Below are positions 26,876-35,979 of a stretch of 64,000 nt of DNA, in pieces; within the stretch, counting starts at the first letter, position 1, and each line of letters starts with the position of its first letter. The notes beneath the pieces were generated by a model, which worked only from the letters and a program-made list of their open reading frames with translations, ran no database searches and was not told the origin of the DNA. Source of the DNA: Shimazuella alba (GTDB lineage: Bacteria > Bacillota > Bacilli > Thermoactinomycetales > Thermoactinomycetaceae); the NCBI RefSeq assembly GCF_009831235.1, contig NZ_WUUL01000005.1:124001-188000 (forward strand), given 5' to 3'. Both the position numbers and the translations under genes were made by a program.

Positions 26876-27112
26876 TTAGGACTTATCGTCCTTCTCCCAG
26901 ATGTAAAGATCACCTTCAACATCAGGGGCCCCAAGAGCCGACACGATCTTCTTCCTCACATCGTCTGCCAATGCCAGCAGAGAAATCAATCGACCTCCTG
27001 GAGGAAATTGCATTTCCACATCCGACGGCTTCTCAGTACGATTGAGAGCACGGTATACAGCGATGCTGACACCACCGATTGCAACCTTCTTCCAAAACTT
27101 CGGCTTCTGCAT
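26876..27112 (-). CDS. GC-rich small gene, 78 residues, unknown function
   Basis: ATG follows GAAGGAGTAG. The protein starts with a basic stretch and a weakly hydrophobic segment (WKKVAIGGVSIAVYRAL), then FPPGGRLISLLALADDVRKK and a short acidic end (DLYIWEKDDKS). Codon use is GC-rich relative to neighbours, like the gene at 24.0 kb, and both have strong ribosome binding sites. No family recognised. Confidence 0.6.
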   Translation of the reverse strand: MQKPKFWKKVAIGGVSIAVYRALNRTEKPSDVEMQFPPGGRLISLLALADDVRKKIVSALGAPDVEGDLYIWEKDDKS

Positions 27113-27122
27113 GCTACTCCTT

Positions 27123-27545
27123 CTAGACTAGGAATTTTCTCTGTGGTTTTATCATATCAGAAGTCTTTATAGGGGTGGTATATATATTTTTTTCTATCTT
27201 TTTAATAATTTTTTCTGCTCCAACTCCTCCATTATATTTTTTCCCCCATTCGCACATAGAAGCCAATTCAGGATAGAGTTGTTGACCAAATTCACAGAAT
27301 TCGTACTCTACACGTGGAGGAGCCTCCTTATAAACTGTTCGAATTATCACTCCATCTGCTTCTAATTCCCTTACATGCTGTGTCAACATCTTCTGTGTTA
27401 TATCTGGTATTGCTCTCCTTAATTCTCCCGTTCTCATAGGTTGACGACGCAACAAATATAAAATAAATGTCTTCCACTTGCCAGCAATCACATCCAATGT
27501 TGCTTCGAATGGTACATGATAATTCTTACTATCTGTTCTGCCCAT
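27123..27545 (-). CDS. HxlR-family transcriptional regulator
   Basis: A 140-residue winged-helix regulator: FEATLDVIAGKWKTFILYLL, MRTGELRRAIPDITQKMLTQ and VEYEFCEFGQQLYPEL are the HxlR signature regions. It lacks the N-terminal Cys of the aldehyde-sensing members in a recognisable position. The ATG at 27545 has GGTAAGGGGGATGAC upstream. Divergent from the broken oxidoreductase gene, which was probably its target. Confidence 0.9.
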   Translation of the reverse strand: MGRTDSKNYHVPFEATLDVIAGKWKTFILYLLRRQPMRTGELRRAIPDITQKMLTQHVRELEADGVIIRTVYKEAPPRVEYEFCEFGQQLYPELASMCEWGKKYNGGVGAEKIIKKIEKNIYTTPIKTSDMIKPQRKFLV

Positions 27546-27712
27546 ATCGTCATCCCCCTTACCATACTTGAAGAGTAACCAAAAGGTACCTATGGCACAA
27601 AAAAGCACTTACTTACTTTTATATAGTTATAGTGAAATAATATAAACAGATAAGTTCCATTGCTAATTTACTTTTTATGATATCAAATGATAGACACTTG
27701 GAGGCTCAAAAG

Positions 27713-28844
27713 ATGAAAAACAATAAAATTAGAGTTGGAATTATTGGTGCAAATCCAGATAGAAGTTGGGGAAGTGTTGCCCATTTGCCAGCATTACAAA
27801 AACTCCCACAATATACGGTGACAGCTGTTGGAGCAACTAGTCAGGCATCAGCCGACAAAGCTACCAAACATTTTGGGATTCCCCATGCATTCGCTGATAC
27901 TTTCCAGTTAGCAAACCATCCAGAAGTGGATTTGGTCACAGTCGCAGTTAAAGTTCCACACCATCAAACGTTGATTCAAGCAGTTTTGAAAGCTGGAAAA
28001 CATGTTTTTAGTGAATTCCCACTCGGAAAGACAACAAAAAAATCTAAGAACATCCTACATACTGCACATTCTAGTGGAGCCCGCCATTTTGTTAGACTAC
28101 AGTCACGTGCTAACCCTGAACTTGCCTATGTGAAACATATGATAAACAAGGGCTATGTAGGGGAAGTACGTGCAGTACATGTCAATTACTCTCTTCCTGT
28201 ATATCCCACACCGCTCTGCTACGATTGATCAAGATCATGTATACCTGTTAGATGAAAACAATGGAGCAAATAACTTAACTATTACTACTGGACACCTGCT
28301 AGATGTAATGATGTATTTATTTGGCTCTTTTATTGATATCTCTGCAACACTTCGAACAGATTCCAAAATCGTTCCAGTCATCGAGACAGGAAAAAAAATA
28401 ATTGCTACTTCTCCAGATCACCTTGTCATCACTGGAACATTGGAAAATGGCGCGCTCTTTTCTACACATGTTCGTAATACATTTAACAGCAATTTTTCAT
28501 TCGAGATCAATGGTTCAAAAGGAGATCTGGTCTTAACCTTTCAATCCGTATCACCTAGTAAGATGTTTCAGATTGACCCATTTATCATCTTAGGCTCACA
28601 AGGAAAAGGAAATGTACTCAAACAACTTTCTGTTCCATCAGAATACTACCTAGCACCAAAAAATATCGAATCCATTCCTGCATACAACATTGCACAACTT
28701 TACACCATTATCTATCAAGACTTAAAAGATAATACACATGTTGCTCTTAGTTTTCATACAGCAATAAACATCCATCAGCTTTTTGATGAGATCCGCCTAG
28801 CAGCAAATACAAAGCAAACACATACGCTTTCTAAAAAAGTATGA
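27713..28844 (+). pseudogene. Gfo/Idh/MocA-family oxidoreductase, frameshifted
   Basis: The first frame (from ATG 27713, after TTGGAGGC) encodes the Rossmann domain: VGIIGANPDRSWGSVAHLP, VKVPHHQTL, KAGKHVFSEFPLG. It stops at 28228 shortly after SLPVYPTP. The rest, IDQDHVYLLDENNGANNL, TTGHLLDVMMYLFGSF and onward to 28844, is in another frame that is open from about 28170. The two halves make one normal protein of about 370 residues, so one indel near 28200-28225 broke it. Divergent from the hxlR-type gene. Confidence 0.85.
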
Positions 28845-28849
28845 TGCTA

Positions 28850-28891
28850 AAAAAGCCGATTACCTTCTTTATAATAGGTAGATCGGCTTTA
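28850..28891 (+). terminator. Terminator after the broken oxidoreductase gene
   Basis: AAAAGCCGAT and ATCGGCTTT form the stem around a 21-nt loop. Confidence 0.7.
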
Positions 28892-28958
28892 ATCCATCAC
28901 ACTCCATAGACTAGAAAAAAGACTCCTTTGCAAGGAATTTCTGAGGACAACACTCTAC

Positions 28959-29774
28959 CTAATTCTCCTGAATTTTCAAACCAGAAAACGTTTGCATTGC
29001 TTTGTACCAGCCTTCAACCGTTCCTTCTTTCACACTTGCGGTCAAATACTTTCTTCTACCTAACCTACGACAAGATCCATTTTCCAATAAAATCAAGTCA
29101 TCTGCACATTCTGCAAATGCTAAATTATTAGTGCTGATAAGTACAATCTGATCTTTGGGCTGGCGTGTGATTTCTTGCCACAATATCTGTTTGCCAATTG
29201 GATCTAGTCCTCTGGTTGGTTCATCTAATAGCAAAATATTAGGTGATTTCACAAAACATTCTGCAAGGAAATAACGCTTTAATACTGGACCTATCAATTT
29301 GGAGACTGGTGTCTTTCTCCAACCTGCTAATCCCCACCTCGCGATGCATTCTGCTGCATGTTTTCTTGGAGATGCCACACGACGAAGCTGAGCGTAATAA
29401 AGCAGTGTTTCTTCTACTGTTTCGTCATAGCGAAGTGCTGGTACTGTTGGTAGATAAGCTATTTTGTCTCTCCAATCACTCAAACTCGTAGAATCACTTG
29501 CAACAACACTACCTCGGGACCATATAAATCTTCCGCCTTCTCGGGAACCATATGTTATCCTTCCATCGTCTGGCAGCATTGTAGCAGCTGTCAACCTAAG
29601 TAATGTAGACTTACCAGCGCCTTCAGGACCTAAAATGACAGTAACACCAGCACGAACCGTAGCTGAAAAATCGAGTAACCCTAGAATACTTTTCTTCTCT
29701 TTAAGAGAATTCGAACCTTTATGAGAATTGTACTTTTTTGTAATATGTGACCATTCAATCCACAAATCAGCCAT
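28959..29774 (-). CDS. Orphan ABC transporter ATP-binding protein
   Basis: A 271-residue ATPase with Walker A GPEGAGKST near residue 50, a Q-loop-less DKIAYLPTVPALRY stretch and Walker B ILLLDEPTRGLDP near residue 190. The signature motif (normally LSGGQ) is replaced by SKLIGPVLKRYF, which is unusual. No permease gene is adjacent. The fold resembles drug-type (CcmA-like) ATPases. It may serve a permease encoded elsewhere or have lost transport function. Confidence 0.8.
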   Translation of the reverse strand: MADLWIEWSHITKKYNSHKGSNSLKEKKSILGLLDFSATVRAGVTVILGPEGAGKSTLLRLTAATMLPDDGRITYGSREGGRFIWSRGSVVASDSTSLSDWRDKIAYLPTVPALRYDETVEETLLYYAQLRRVASPRKHAAECIARWGLAGWRKTPVSKLIGPVLKRYFLAECFVKSPNILLLDEPTRGLDPIGKQILWQEITRQPKDQIVLISTNNLAFAECADDLILLENGSCRRLGRRKYLTASVKEGTVEGWYKAMQTFSGLKIQEN

Positions 29775-30036
29775 CCATCCTTTCTCTACCCTTATTCTTG
29801 GGTTAACTCATGATCTAAACAAAATAGGGTAATAACCCATTTAAAATTCCATCTCTTTGGTAAATAATTCTATTATACAGATATCTTACCATGAATAGGG
29901 AAAAAGAAAAGATAGAAACTGCAAAAAACACACAAATGTAAATAATAAACTTTTTTGTCATAAATTATATTTGGATAAAAATGTATTAATTTATAATTTC
30001 ATCCATGTAACGTTTTACCTGCAAAAAGGCAAACAT

Positions 30037-30069
30037 AAAAATCGACTCCAGTAAAACACGGAGTCGATT
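30037..30069 (-). terminator. Terminator after tpx
   Basis: AATCGACTCC and GGAGTCGATT form a perfect 10-bp stem; the minus strand continues with TTTTTATG. Confidence 0.85.
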
Positions 30070-30074
30070 GCATG

Positions 30075-30596
30075 TTATGCTTGATTTGCTTTTTTCGCAG
30101 CTTCAACCGGAGCTTCGTAATTAGGATGATCGGTTGCTTCTGGGCAGTACTCTACATAGATAACTTTATCATTCTTATCTACTACAAAAACCGCACGGGT
30201 AAGAAGACGAAGATCTTTTATGACCACTCCATAAGCTGTACCGAAGGAAAGATCACGATGATCAGATACAGTCTGCACTTGATCAATACCTGCTGCACCA
30301 CACCAACGCTTTTGAGCAAATGGCAAATCAACACTAACTGTCAATACTTTTACATTGTCTAATTTGCCAGCTTCTTCGTTAAAACGACGTGTTTGTGCAT
30401 CACATACACCCGTATCGAGGGAAGGAACAACACTGATGATACGAACTTGTCCTTTGCTATCATCTAGTGTTACAGGAGAAAGGTCATTCGCAAGTGCAGT
30501 AAATGCTGGAGCTTGATCTCCTACTCTGATTTCAGGACCTAGAAGTGTTTTAGCTGCTCCTTTAAATGTAATAGCTGCTTCGCGTTCGATTGTCAT
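30075..30596 (-). CDS. tpx: Thiol peroxidase (atypical 2-Cys peroxiredoxin)
   Basis: A 173-residue cytoplasmic peroxidase that reduces lipid and hydrogen peroxides using thioredoxin. The peroxidatic Cys65 is in [20 protein letters not shown] and the resolving Cys99 in RWCGAAG, both as in Tpx. The ATG has TAGGAGGTAT upstream. Single gene with a terminator. Confidence 0.97.
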   Translation of the reverse strand: MTIEREAAITFKGAAKTLLGPEIRVGDQAPAFTALANDLSPVTLDDSKGQVRIISVVPSLDTGVCDAQTRRFNEEAGKLDNVKVLTVSVDLPFAQKRWCGAAGIDQVQTVSDHRDLSFGTAYGVVIKDLRLLTRAVFVVDKNDKVIYVEYCPEATDHPNYEAPVEAAKKANQA

Positions 30597-30731
30597 GATA
30601 ATACCTCCTACATATGTATCCCAAGTTCTCTTGAACTTAGGGTTTCTTTCGATTGATATTTCATCCTATAGTTTATCATAATCCTTTGCGAATGCGAGCT
30701 TTAGGTTTAAAATAAAAGATGGTGATAAACG

Positions 30732-31073
30732 ATGGAAATAAAAATAAGTGAAATAGCAGCAACTAAATTACGATTACTATTATGGGAAGAAACGACAAAT
30801 GTAGCCCTCGCAATCCGCATTGTTTTGCTTACTTCTGGCTGCAATACACCTTCATTTGGAATTGAGGTAATTGAACAGAAGAAACAAATGAAAACAAAAA
30901 CCGTACAGAAGATACCGATCGTTTGGTATCCTGACGATGAACAATGGCTGGTTGGCATTTCAATTGATTTAAATCGAGAGAATGGGAAATTTATCATCGA
31001 TCATCCAAATCCTTCTCAACTATCAAACTGTACAATGCAACCCCAAGGAGTTGATAACGATTTGGACAAATAA
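30732..31073 (+). CDS. HesB/IscA-like (YneR-type) protein
   Basis: A 113-residue beta-rich protein of the iron-sulfur biogenesis-like fold: MEIKISEIAATKLRLLLWEE, TSGCNTPSFGIEVIEQ. Only the first of the three Cys residues of true IscA proteins is present, as in the YneR/YqkB relatives whose function is unknown. The start follows AAGATGGTGAT. Its 3' end overlaps the start region of the next gene, so the two are coupled. Confidence 0.75.
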   Translation: MEIKISEIAATKLRLLLWEETTNVALAIRIVLLTSGCNTPSFGIEVIEQKKQMKTKTVQKIPIVWYPDDEQWLVGISIDLNRENGKFIIDHPNPSQLSNCTMQPQGVDNDLDK

Positions 31074-31638
31074 ATGGATATGGGTACTGTTTGGCTGTAT
31101 TCTCATTTTTTGCTGCTCTATTCTCTATCTGTATATCAAAGTATCCCGTTTTGATGAGCAACAAATAGGCAACGAGCATAAAGACGCAGCAATCATACTC
31201 GGTGCAGCCTTGTGGCATAACAAACCTTCTCCAGCACTCCGAGAGAGACTGAACACTGCTCTGCAACTGTATAAAGATAAAAAAATTGATCTATTCGTTT
31301 TATCTGGCGGTTTGGGTAATGATGAACAACAATCCGAAGCACAAGCGATGAAAACTTATCTACTTCGCCGAGGTGTACCAGAAGACAAAATGATTTTGGA
31401 GGGGAAATCAAGCAATACAAAAGAGAACTTAGCATTTACTGCTGTTCTCTTAGGAGATAAACCCATCGATTCTATCTATCTCGTAACACATGATTATCAT
31501 ATGACAAGAGCATTATTGTATGCAAAACAGGCAAACATAACGGTGTCTCCGGCACCAGCACATTCTACTGTTTTGTTTGAACCTTATCATAAATTACGTG
31601 AGTGCGCAGCCTTATGGAAGCTCTATTTGTTCGACTAG
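31051..31638 (+). CDS. YdcF/ElyC/SanA-like DUF218 membrane protein
   Basis: A protein of about 195 residues with one N-terminal membrane helix (WVLFGCILIFCCSILYLYI) and a DUF218 domain: DAAIILGAALWHNKPSPAL, LSGGLGNDEQQSEAQAM, EGKSSNTKENLAF, YLVTHDYHMTRA. Family members are implicated in envelope polysaccharide metabolism. The start is unclear: no ATG or GTG follows the AAGGAG at 31045, where TTG (31051) is too close and ATT (31060) is well spaced. An in-frame ATG at 30982 lies inside the previous gene. Confidence 0.8.
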   Translation: MITIWTNKWIWVLFGCILIFCCSILYLYIKVSRFDEQQIGNEHKDAAIILGAALWHNKPSPALRERLNTALQLYKDKKIDLFVLSGGLGNDEQQSEAQAMKTYLLRRGVPEDKMILEGKSSNTKENLAFTAVLLGDKPIDSIYLVTHDYHMTRALLYAKQANITVSPAPAHSTVLFEPYHKLRECAALWKLYLFD

Positions 31639-31995
31639 GCGGATTAATGATTTATCCCATATTTCGATAAAGATAGATGAGGGCACATCATTTGGGAACT
31701 TCACCAATTCATCTAAATACTGCTTTGCATCTGAGATTACTTTATCTACTCGGATTCCTTCCCAATGATCAGGATAGATGGTTAGTTTCGGGATGGCAGA
31801 CTGCATCAGCTTAATCGCTCCAGGACGGTTTCCTTGTCTGGCATGATAACAAGAAACAGCAACCTGCAATAATCCTTGATAGAAAGGCTCTCTGCCTTCT
31901 TCTAACCAGAGATCTTCCAGTAGATCATGACAGGTGTAGTAATCCTCCAATTGGTTAAAGGTATACAAAAATGTGATATACTGATTTGCATACAT
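31612..31995 (-). CDS. DUF309-family protein (YpuF-like)
   Basis: A 127-residue helical protein with the DUF309 core: YTCHDLLEDLWLEEGREPFY, QGLLQVAVSCYHARQGNRPGA. Function unknown. Its 3' end overlaps the convergent DUF218 gene by 27 bp. ATG preceded by AGGTGGGACA. Confidence 0.88.
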   Translation of the reverse strand: MYANQYITFLYTFNQLEDYYTCHDLLEDLWLEEGREPFYQGLLQVAVSCYHARQGNRPGAIKLMQSAIPKLTIYPDHWEGIRVDKVISDAKQYLDELVKFPNDVPSSIFIEIWDKSLIRLVEQIELP

Positions 31996-32027
31996 TGTCC
32001 CACCTCATTAGAAAAGGATGAGAAATT

Positions 32028-32258
32028 TTGAATACAAATGATAAGACTACCCCTGATCTTATAACATTAGTAAATGAAATAAAAAGTCATTTGAATGTAG
32101 TGAATGCAGCTCTCATACAACCAGAAGATTTCTCTACAGATAATTATGATGACATCGCTGAATTATATTATTATGTGAAAAAGAAGCAAGGCAAATTGAC
32201 TTTAATGGAAATTGAAGGAGTTCTGGACGAACTACGTTCCCTACGTCAATCAAAATAA
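32028..32258 (+). CDS. DUF1128-family protein (YfkK-like)
   Basis: A 76-residue helical protein matching DUF1128: LINEI-like N-terminus, DIAELYYYVKKKQGKLTLME near residues 44-63 and IEGVLDELRSLR. Function unknown. The start is TTG at 32028 with AAAAGGATGAG upstream. It is divergent from the DUF309 gene and overlaps the thioesterase gene tail-to-tail by 13 bp. Confidence 0.85.
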   Translation: MNTNDKTTPDLITLVNEIKSHLNVVNAALIQPEDFSTDNYDDIAELYYYVKKKQGKLTLMEIEGVLDELRSLRQSK

Positions 32259-32638
32259 CGCCTTAATAATTCAGGAAGTGGTTTGCTCTTTCGATTTTCT
32301 AAATCGATCGTCACGCTGATGACCTCAGCATCTGCAACCACTTCTCCTTTTTCATTTTTTATCTCTTGAAAAAACACAAAACTACTCTTGCCACATCGCA
32401 GCGGTTTTGTCTGAATGGTTAGTCTGTCACCTTGTTTGGCTTCTTTTCGGTACTGGATATGAATACTAACGGTTACAGTTCCCACTCCCATTGCCTTAAA
32501 CTCATCAAATGGCAGTTTTACTTGGTTATACCACTCTTCTCTTCCCCACTCCAGATACTCTAGGTATTTTGCATTGTTTACATGCCCCATCACATCAATC
32601 TCTGTAGAACGCACTTCAATCGATAAACAAACTTCCAT
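32246..32638 (-). CDS. Acyl-CoA thioesterase, hotdog fold (YbgC-like)
   Basis: A 130-residue 4HBT thioesterase: STEIDVMGHVNNAKYLEYLE with the catalytic Asp in the DxxGHVN motif (residue about 15), and VSIHIQYRKEAKQGDRLTI. Hydrolyses acyl-CoA esters; the substrate is not predictable. ATG at 32638 has CAGGGGGGAT upstream; the longer frame to 32746 is rejected. Confidence 0.9.
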   Translation of the reverse strand: MEVCLSIEVRSTEIDVMGHVNNAKYLEYLEWGREEWYNQVKLPFDEFKAMGVGTVTVSIHIQYRKEAKQGDRLTIQTKPLRCGKSSFVFFQEIKNEKGEVVADAEVISVTIDLENRKSKPLPELLRRYFD

Positions 32639-32732
32639 CAAATCCCCCCTGTCTTCCTTCAAGTTTATAAAGAAAACTTGGTAATTGGCAAGTCTTAGAC
32701 GCAGATAGAACCTTAGTTGCTCTTTCTTTATT

Positions 32733-34395
32733 AGGGGTAGAACCACATGCCCATCAAGCTAAGTGAAACGAATGTTTTTCACGAAATACCTAACACAAGA
32801 AAGCCATGCTATTTTGAAGAGGAAGGCACACCAAATAAGCCTAAATAAGGCTTAATTTTGAAAACTATACTCCTTTCGAAGTCGAAATGGTATACTCATA
32901 GACAATACTCAAAATGTCAAAGACCGTTTTTTCTCATAGCAGTGAGATTTTCGCCCATTTTTTCCCAATAGATGGAATAGGCGGAGAAGGATCTTTGCAT
33001 AAGCTTGGGTGCTTTCCTGTATAGCTCGATGGAACAGAGGAAAATACGTTTGAATAATATAAAAAGCTTTATACCCGCTTAACTCTTTTTGTTTTTCTCG
33101 CAGCAACAACTCTCGCATCCGAAATAAGGTAGAGGAGCAAATAAGGATGGCAATAAGCTGTCCATAGAGATGGCATTCTAGCCTCTCTCGTTTGACTTCT
33201 TTGCATCGATCCATTTGAAAAAACGATTTCCATGTTTTGAACACGATCTCCACTTGGCAAGGCAAAGAATAGAGGTTATGAACTCGTTCCTTGGGAACGA
33301 TCTAACAAGCAATGGTAATATAGACGTTGATTCCGGTTAACCGCTTGCTTTTCTCGGATTATTTCACTCCTTTTTTCTTCTCTTTATAGGCTTGATCTTT
33401 TCGTCTTTTCTGTACTTGAACTTCCGTCAGACGGTATAAAATGACTCGAGCAGGCAGCTTTTTATCCTTCCCAATGTAAGCATCTCGAATTCCCATGGTT
33501 TCTCTTGGCTACATTTAACCCATCTTTTCTTCCATATCCAGTAAGAGATACTCCGTTTTTTTCTTAATTGTTCCATTTTGGGGAAATTCAGGTGCTGGAT
33601 TCTTTTGATAGTTCCGGTTATTGAGCTTCTAACAAGATACATAAGAAACACCACGCCCATCCATCTGATCCAAATCCTCTAGCGAAAAGTAACCAAGGTC
33701 TCGGATACACAAGTCTCCGGCTCGAAGGTGGATAAGCAAGTGGTGCCAAAGGTTTTGTCGTTCTTTTTCCCTGCACCTACGTCCAGATTTAAAAATTGTC
33801 CACTATGTAAGTCGTATTTCAATTGGATCTTCACCCCAGTCGTATGACTACATCCTCCCGTACCTGGATAATGATCGGTCAGAGAATCCGGTAATTGAAA
33901 CGTGGTAGAATCCGAAATCCGGATTCGCAAAAAATGATCACGGTATTCATTTGGGATGGCACTCGCTGAACCTAGTTCTGCTTTTAGGAGGCGTGCAAAC
34001 AATTGCGGAAGAAAGGCAACTGCTTTTTCGTTCCACCGTTGATTTAGACCTTCGGGGCTCATGCTGATCTGTGTTGCAGCTTCTAGTTTACTACATAGTT
34101 GAGTAAGCGAGGTACTGGCTAGATTGTGACTCAATCAAACACACAAGGTAACCAGATCTTGGCCCCGATATTTGTTCGTTCGTCTCACGTATTTGGTTGC
34201 TTTTGCCAACTTCTCCAGTTCGGTTGGAGAGAGATATTTTTGCAATACCTGCGAAAACAAATGAAGTTCTTCTTTGGTGGATACATTCACAGAAAAACAC
34301 GTCATCCTTTCCATTTTCATTTCCTAAAGAAAGAATAGCGTGTTTTTTTCGGTTTGGGGGACTATTTTGTTGGTATGAGGTAGAACCAGCAACTC
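32733..34395 (-). mobile_element. Decayed IS4-type insertion sequence
   Basis: The element is delimited by related, inverted end sequences: GGTAGAACCACATGCCCATC at 32736 and, on the opposite strand, GGTTCTACCTCATACCAACA ending near 34386. Between them lies one transposase on the minus strand, broken into several frames. Exact ends and any target duplication were not determined. Confidence 0.65.
32909..34320 (-). pseudogene. IS4-type transposase, multiply frameshifted
   Basis: Pieces in order on the minus strand: N-terminus (34135-34320: LFSQVLQKYLSPTELEKLAK), central part (33679-34134: LRIRISDSTTFQLPDSLTD, the first catalytic Asp region, and [20 protein letters not shown]), a poorly preserved part (33427-33660) and C-terminus (32909-33265: [58 protein letters not shown]). 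At least three frame breaks make it inactive. Confidence 0.88.
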
Positions 34396-34464
34396 TCGCC
34401 TGAGAGGTAAACGAAACCATATAATGGAATAAACCAATCCCAAAGAAGATCTAGATTCATTATT

Positions 34465-34740
34465 TTATATCGGGAATGACGTTATCACCCGATCATACTC
34501 ATCCTGAGCTTTTGTTATGGCTAATTTCGAGTAAACTTCAAGCGATTGACGGCTCTAGTATCACCGGAATAGGGTTGAATCAAAGCATCATCAATCCCTT
34601 GCTTCTTTAACCAAGTAATTAAGAAATGACGGAACTTATGTGGCGAAATGGATTGTTCCATCCCAGCTAAATCAGAATATTTTTTGAGGATTTTTCGAAT
34701 GCCTCAATCCGTATACTTCTTTTTCCATGAAGACTCAAAC
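34465..34740 (-). pseudogene. Tyrosine recombinase, C-terminal fragment
   Basis: The minus strand reads [40 protein letters not shown] with the HxxR motif, IQPYSG and, after a frame change, [20 protein letters not shown] ending in TSFPI and TAA at 34465; the catalytic Tyr is in EVYSK. A TGA replaces a Trp codon just upstream. It is directly fused to a Tn3 transposase fragment, so it could be the TnpI-like recombinase of a Tn4430-type transposon. Confidence 0.8.
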
Positions 34741-34744
34741 GTAG

Positions 34745-35005
34745 CACATGGAGAACGCAAATTTCATAGTTCATCCGATTGATCCGCAAGTTCCCTTTTG
34801 AATCTTTTTCAATCACATTGTCTTTTCATTTGGCAGGAACAATATCTTGAATCGGAACATCATCTTTTCATGCATAATTTATCTGGGTACTACCCAAAGG
34901 CTTCAATCACAGGTTGGTGATTCTTGTTGTTGGAACGAAATTGCAAGGTCTTAAATGATTTATAGGAACTACGTATTTTATAGTATACCTTCCTTGGAAT
35001 TCCAC
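34745..35005 (-). pseudogene. Tn3-family transposase TnpA fragment
   Basis: Reading the minus strand across stops gives FRSNNKNHQPVIEAF, DDVPIQDIVPAK, DNVIEKDSKGNLRINRMNYE and ICVL, which matches the N-terminal half of Tn3-type TnpA (RINRxNYEICVL). About 85 codons remain, with several stops. It ends where the recombinase fragment begins. Confidence 0.75.
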
Positions 35006-35010
35006 ATGTT

Positions 35011-35862
35011 TTACAGGCCTTCCTCCTTAACTAGATCTGCAAAAGCTTTGTAAGCATAGCTCACATATTTTTCTCTACTTCTGATAAGACCTGTTTCAAT
35101 AAATTGATAAGACTCGGGTATAGGGTACACATGTAAATCTTCATATGGACCTTTTAAAACCGATCTAGGCAAAATGGTAGACGTCAACCCAGCTCTTACA
35201 CTGCTTAAAATCGTTTCTAATGAACTAATCTCAATGAAGTTCTTTAGAGCAACTCCCTCATCCTTCAACCATTGTTCCAATTTCATTCTGAAAGGACAAC
35301 CTTTTGGAGAGATGGCCCACTTTTGCTCTATTAAAGCTGAGACATCTACTGTCCTGCCAGATAATAATACAATTTCATCCATTAATAAATAGTCGATAAC
35401 AAAATTTGTAATAGTAAGCTCACCTGTTACAAAAGCAGCATCTAATTCAAAGTTCTTTACCTTCTCCATTAATTCAAGAGGATTGCCTGTTTCTAAACTG
35501 AGAGATACTTGTTCATACTGCGATTGATAAGAAGCAATTAGGTTCATGAAATTTCCGCACGTAACCGTTTCAACAACACCTATTTTTAATGAGCCACTTG
35601 GTTTACCGTGATCTTGAAGTATTTTGATCGACTCATCTGCCATTTGCAAAATTGAATCTACATACTTACGGAAAAGTGCGCCTTTTTCTGTGATCTGAAC
35701 TCCTTTAGGTCTTCTATAAAAAAGCAGGACTCCCAACTCATCCTCTAGTTTACGTAACCTTGCAGTTACATTGGACTGAACATAATCTAAACGCTCTGCA
35801 GCTCCAGAAATGCTTCCTTCTTCTGCAATTGCTTGAAATAACTTTAGGTCGCTTAGTTCCAA
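35011..35862 (-). CDS. LysR-family transcriptional regulator
   Basis: A 283-residue regulator with the N-terminal winged helix (LKLFQAIAEEGSISGAAERL, QSNVTARLRKLEDELGVLLF) and a periplasmic-binding-like effector domain (LKIGVVETVTCGNFMNLIAS). The group resembles CzcR/YoaU-like regulators of Bacillus. The divergent gene start that would be its usual target (GGAGGAGAAAAAATGG at 35960) is followed by a stop after two codons and then foreign DNA. Confidence 0.92.
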   Translation of the reverse strand: MELSDLKLFQAIAEEGSISGAAERLDYVQSNVTARLRKLEDELGVLLFYRRPKGVQITEKGALFRKYVDSILQMADESIKILQDHGKPSGSLKIGVVETVTCGNFMNLIASYQSQYEQVSLSLETGNPLELMEKVKNFELDAAFVTGELTITNFVIDYLLMDEIVLLSGRTVDVSALIEQKWAISPKGCPFRMKLEQWLKDEGVALKNFIEISSLETILSSVRAGLTSTILPRSVLKGPYEDLHVYPIPESYQFIETGLIRSREKYVSYAYKAFADLVKEEGL

Positions 35863-35979
35863 GAATTACACCACCCATCATTCGAAGTGATATCAATATC
35901 ACTAACAATCATTATACTTGATAATAATATGCATGTATACTCGACTTAGACAATAAAAAATGGAGGAGAAAAAATGGTC

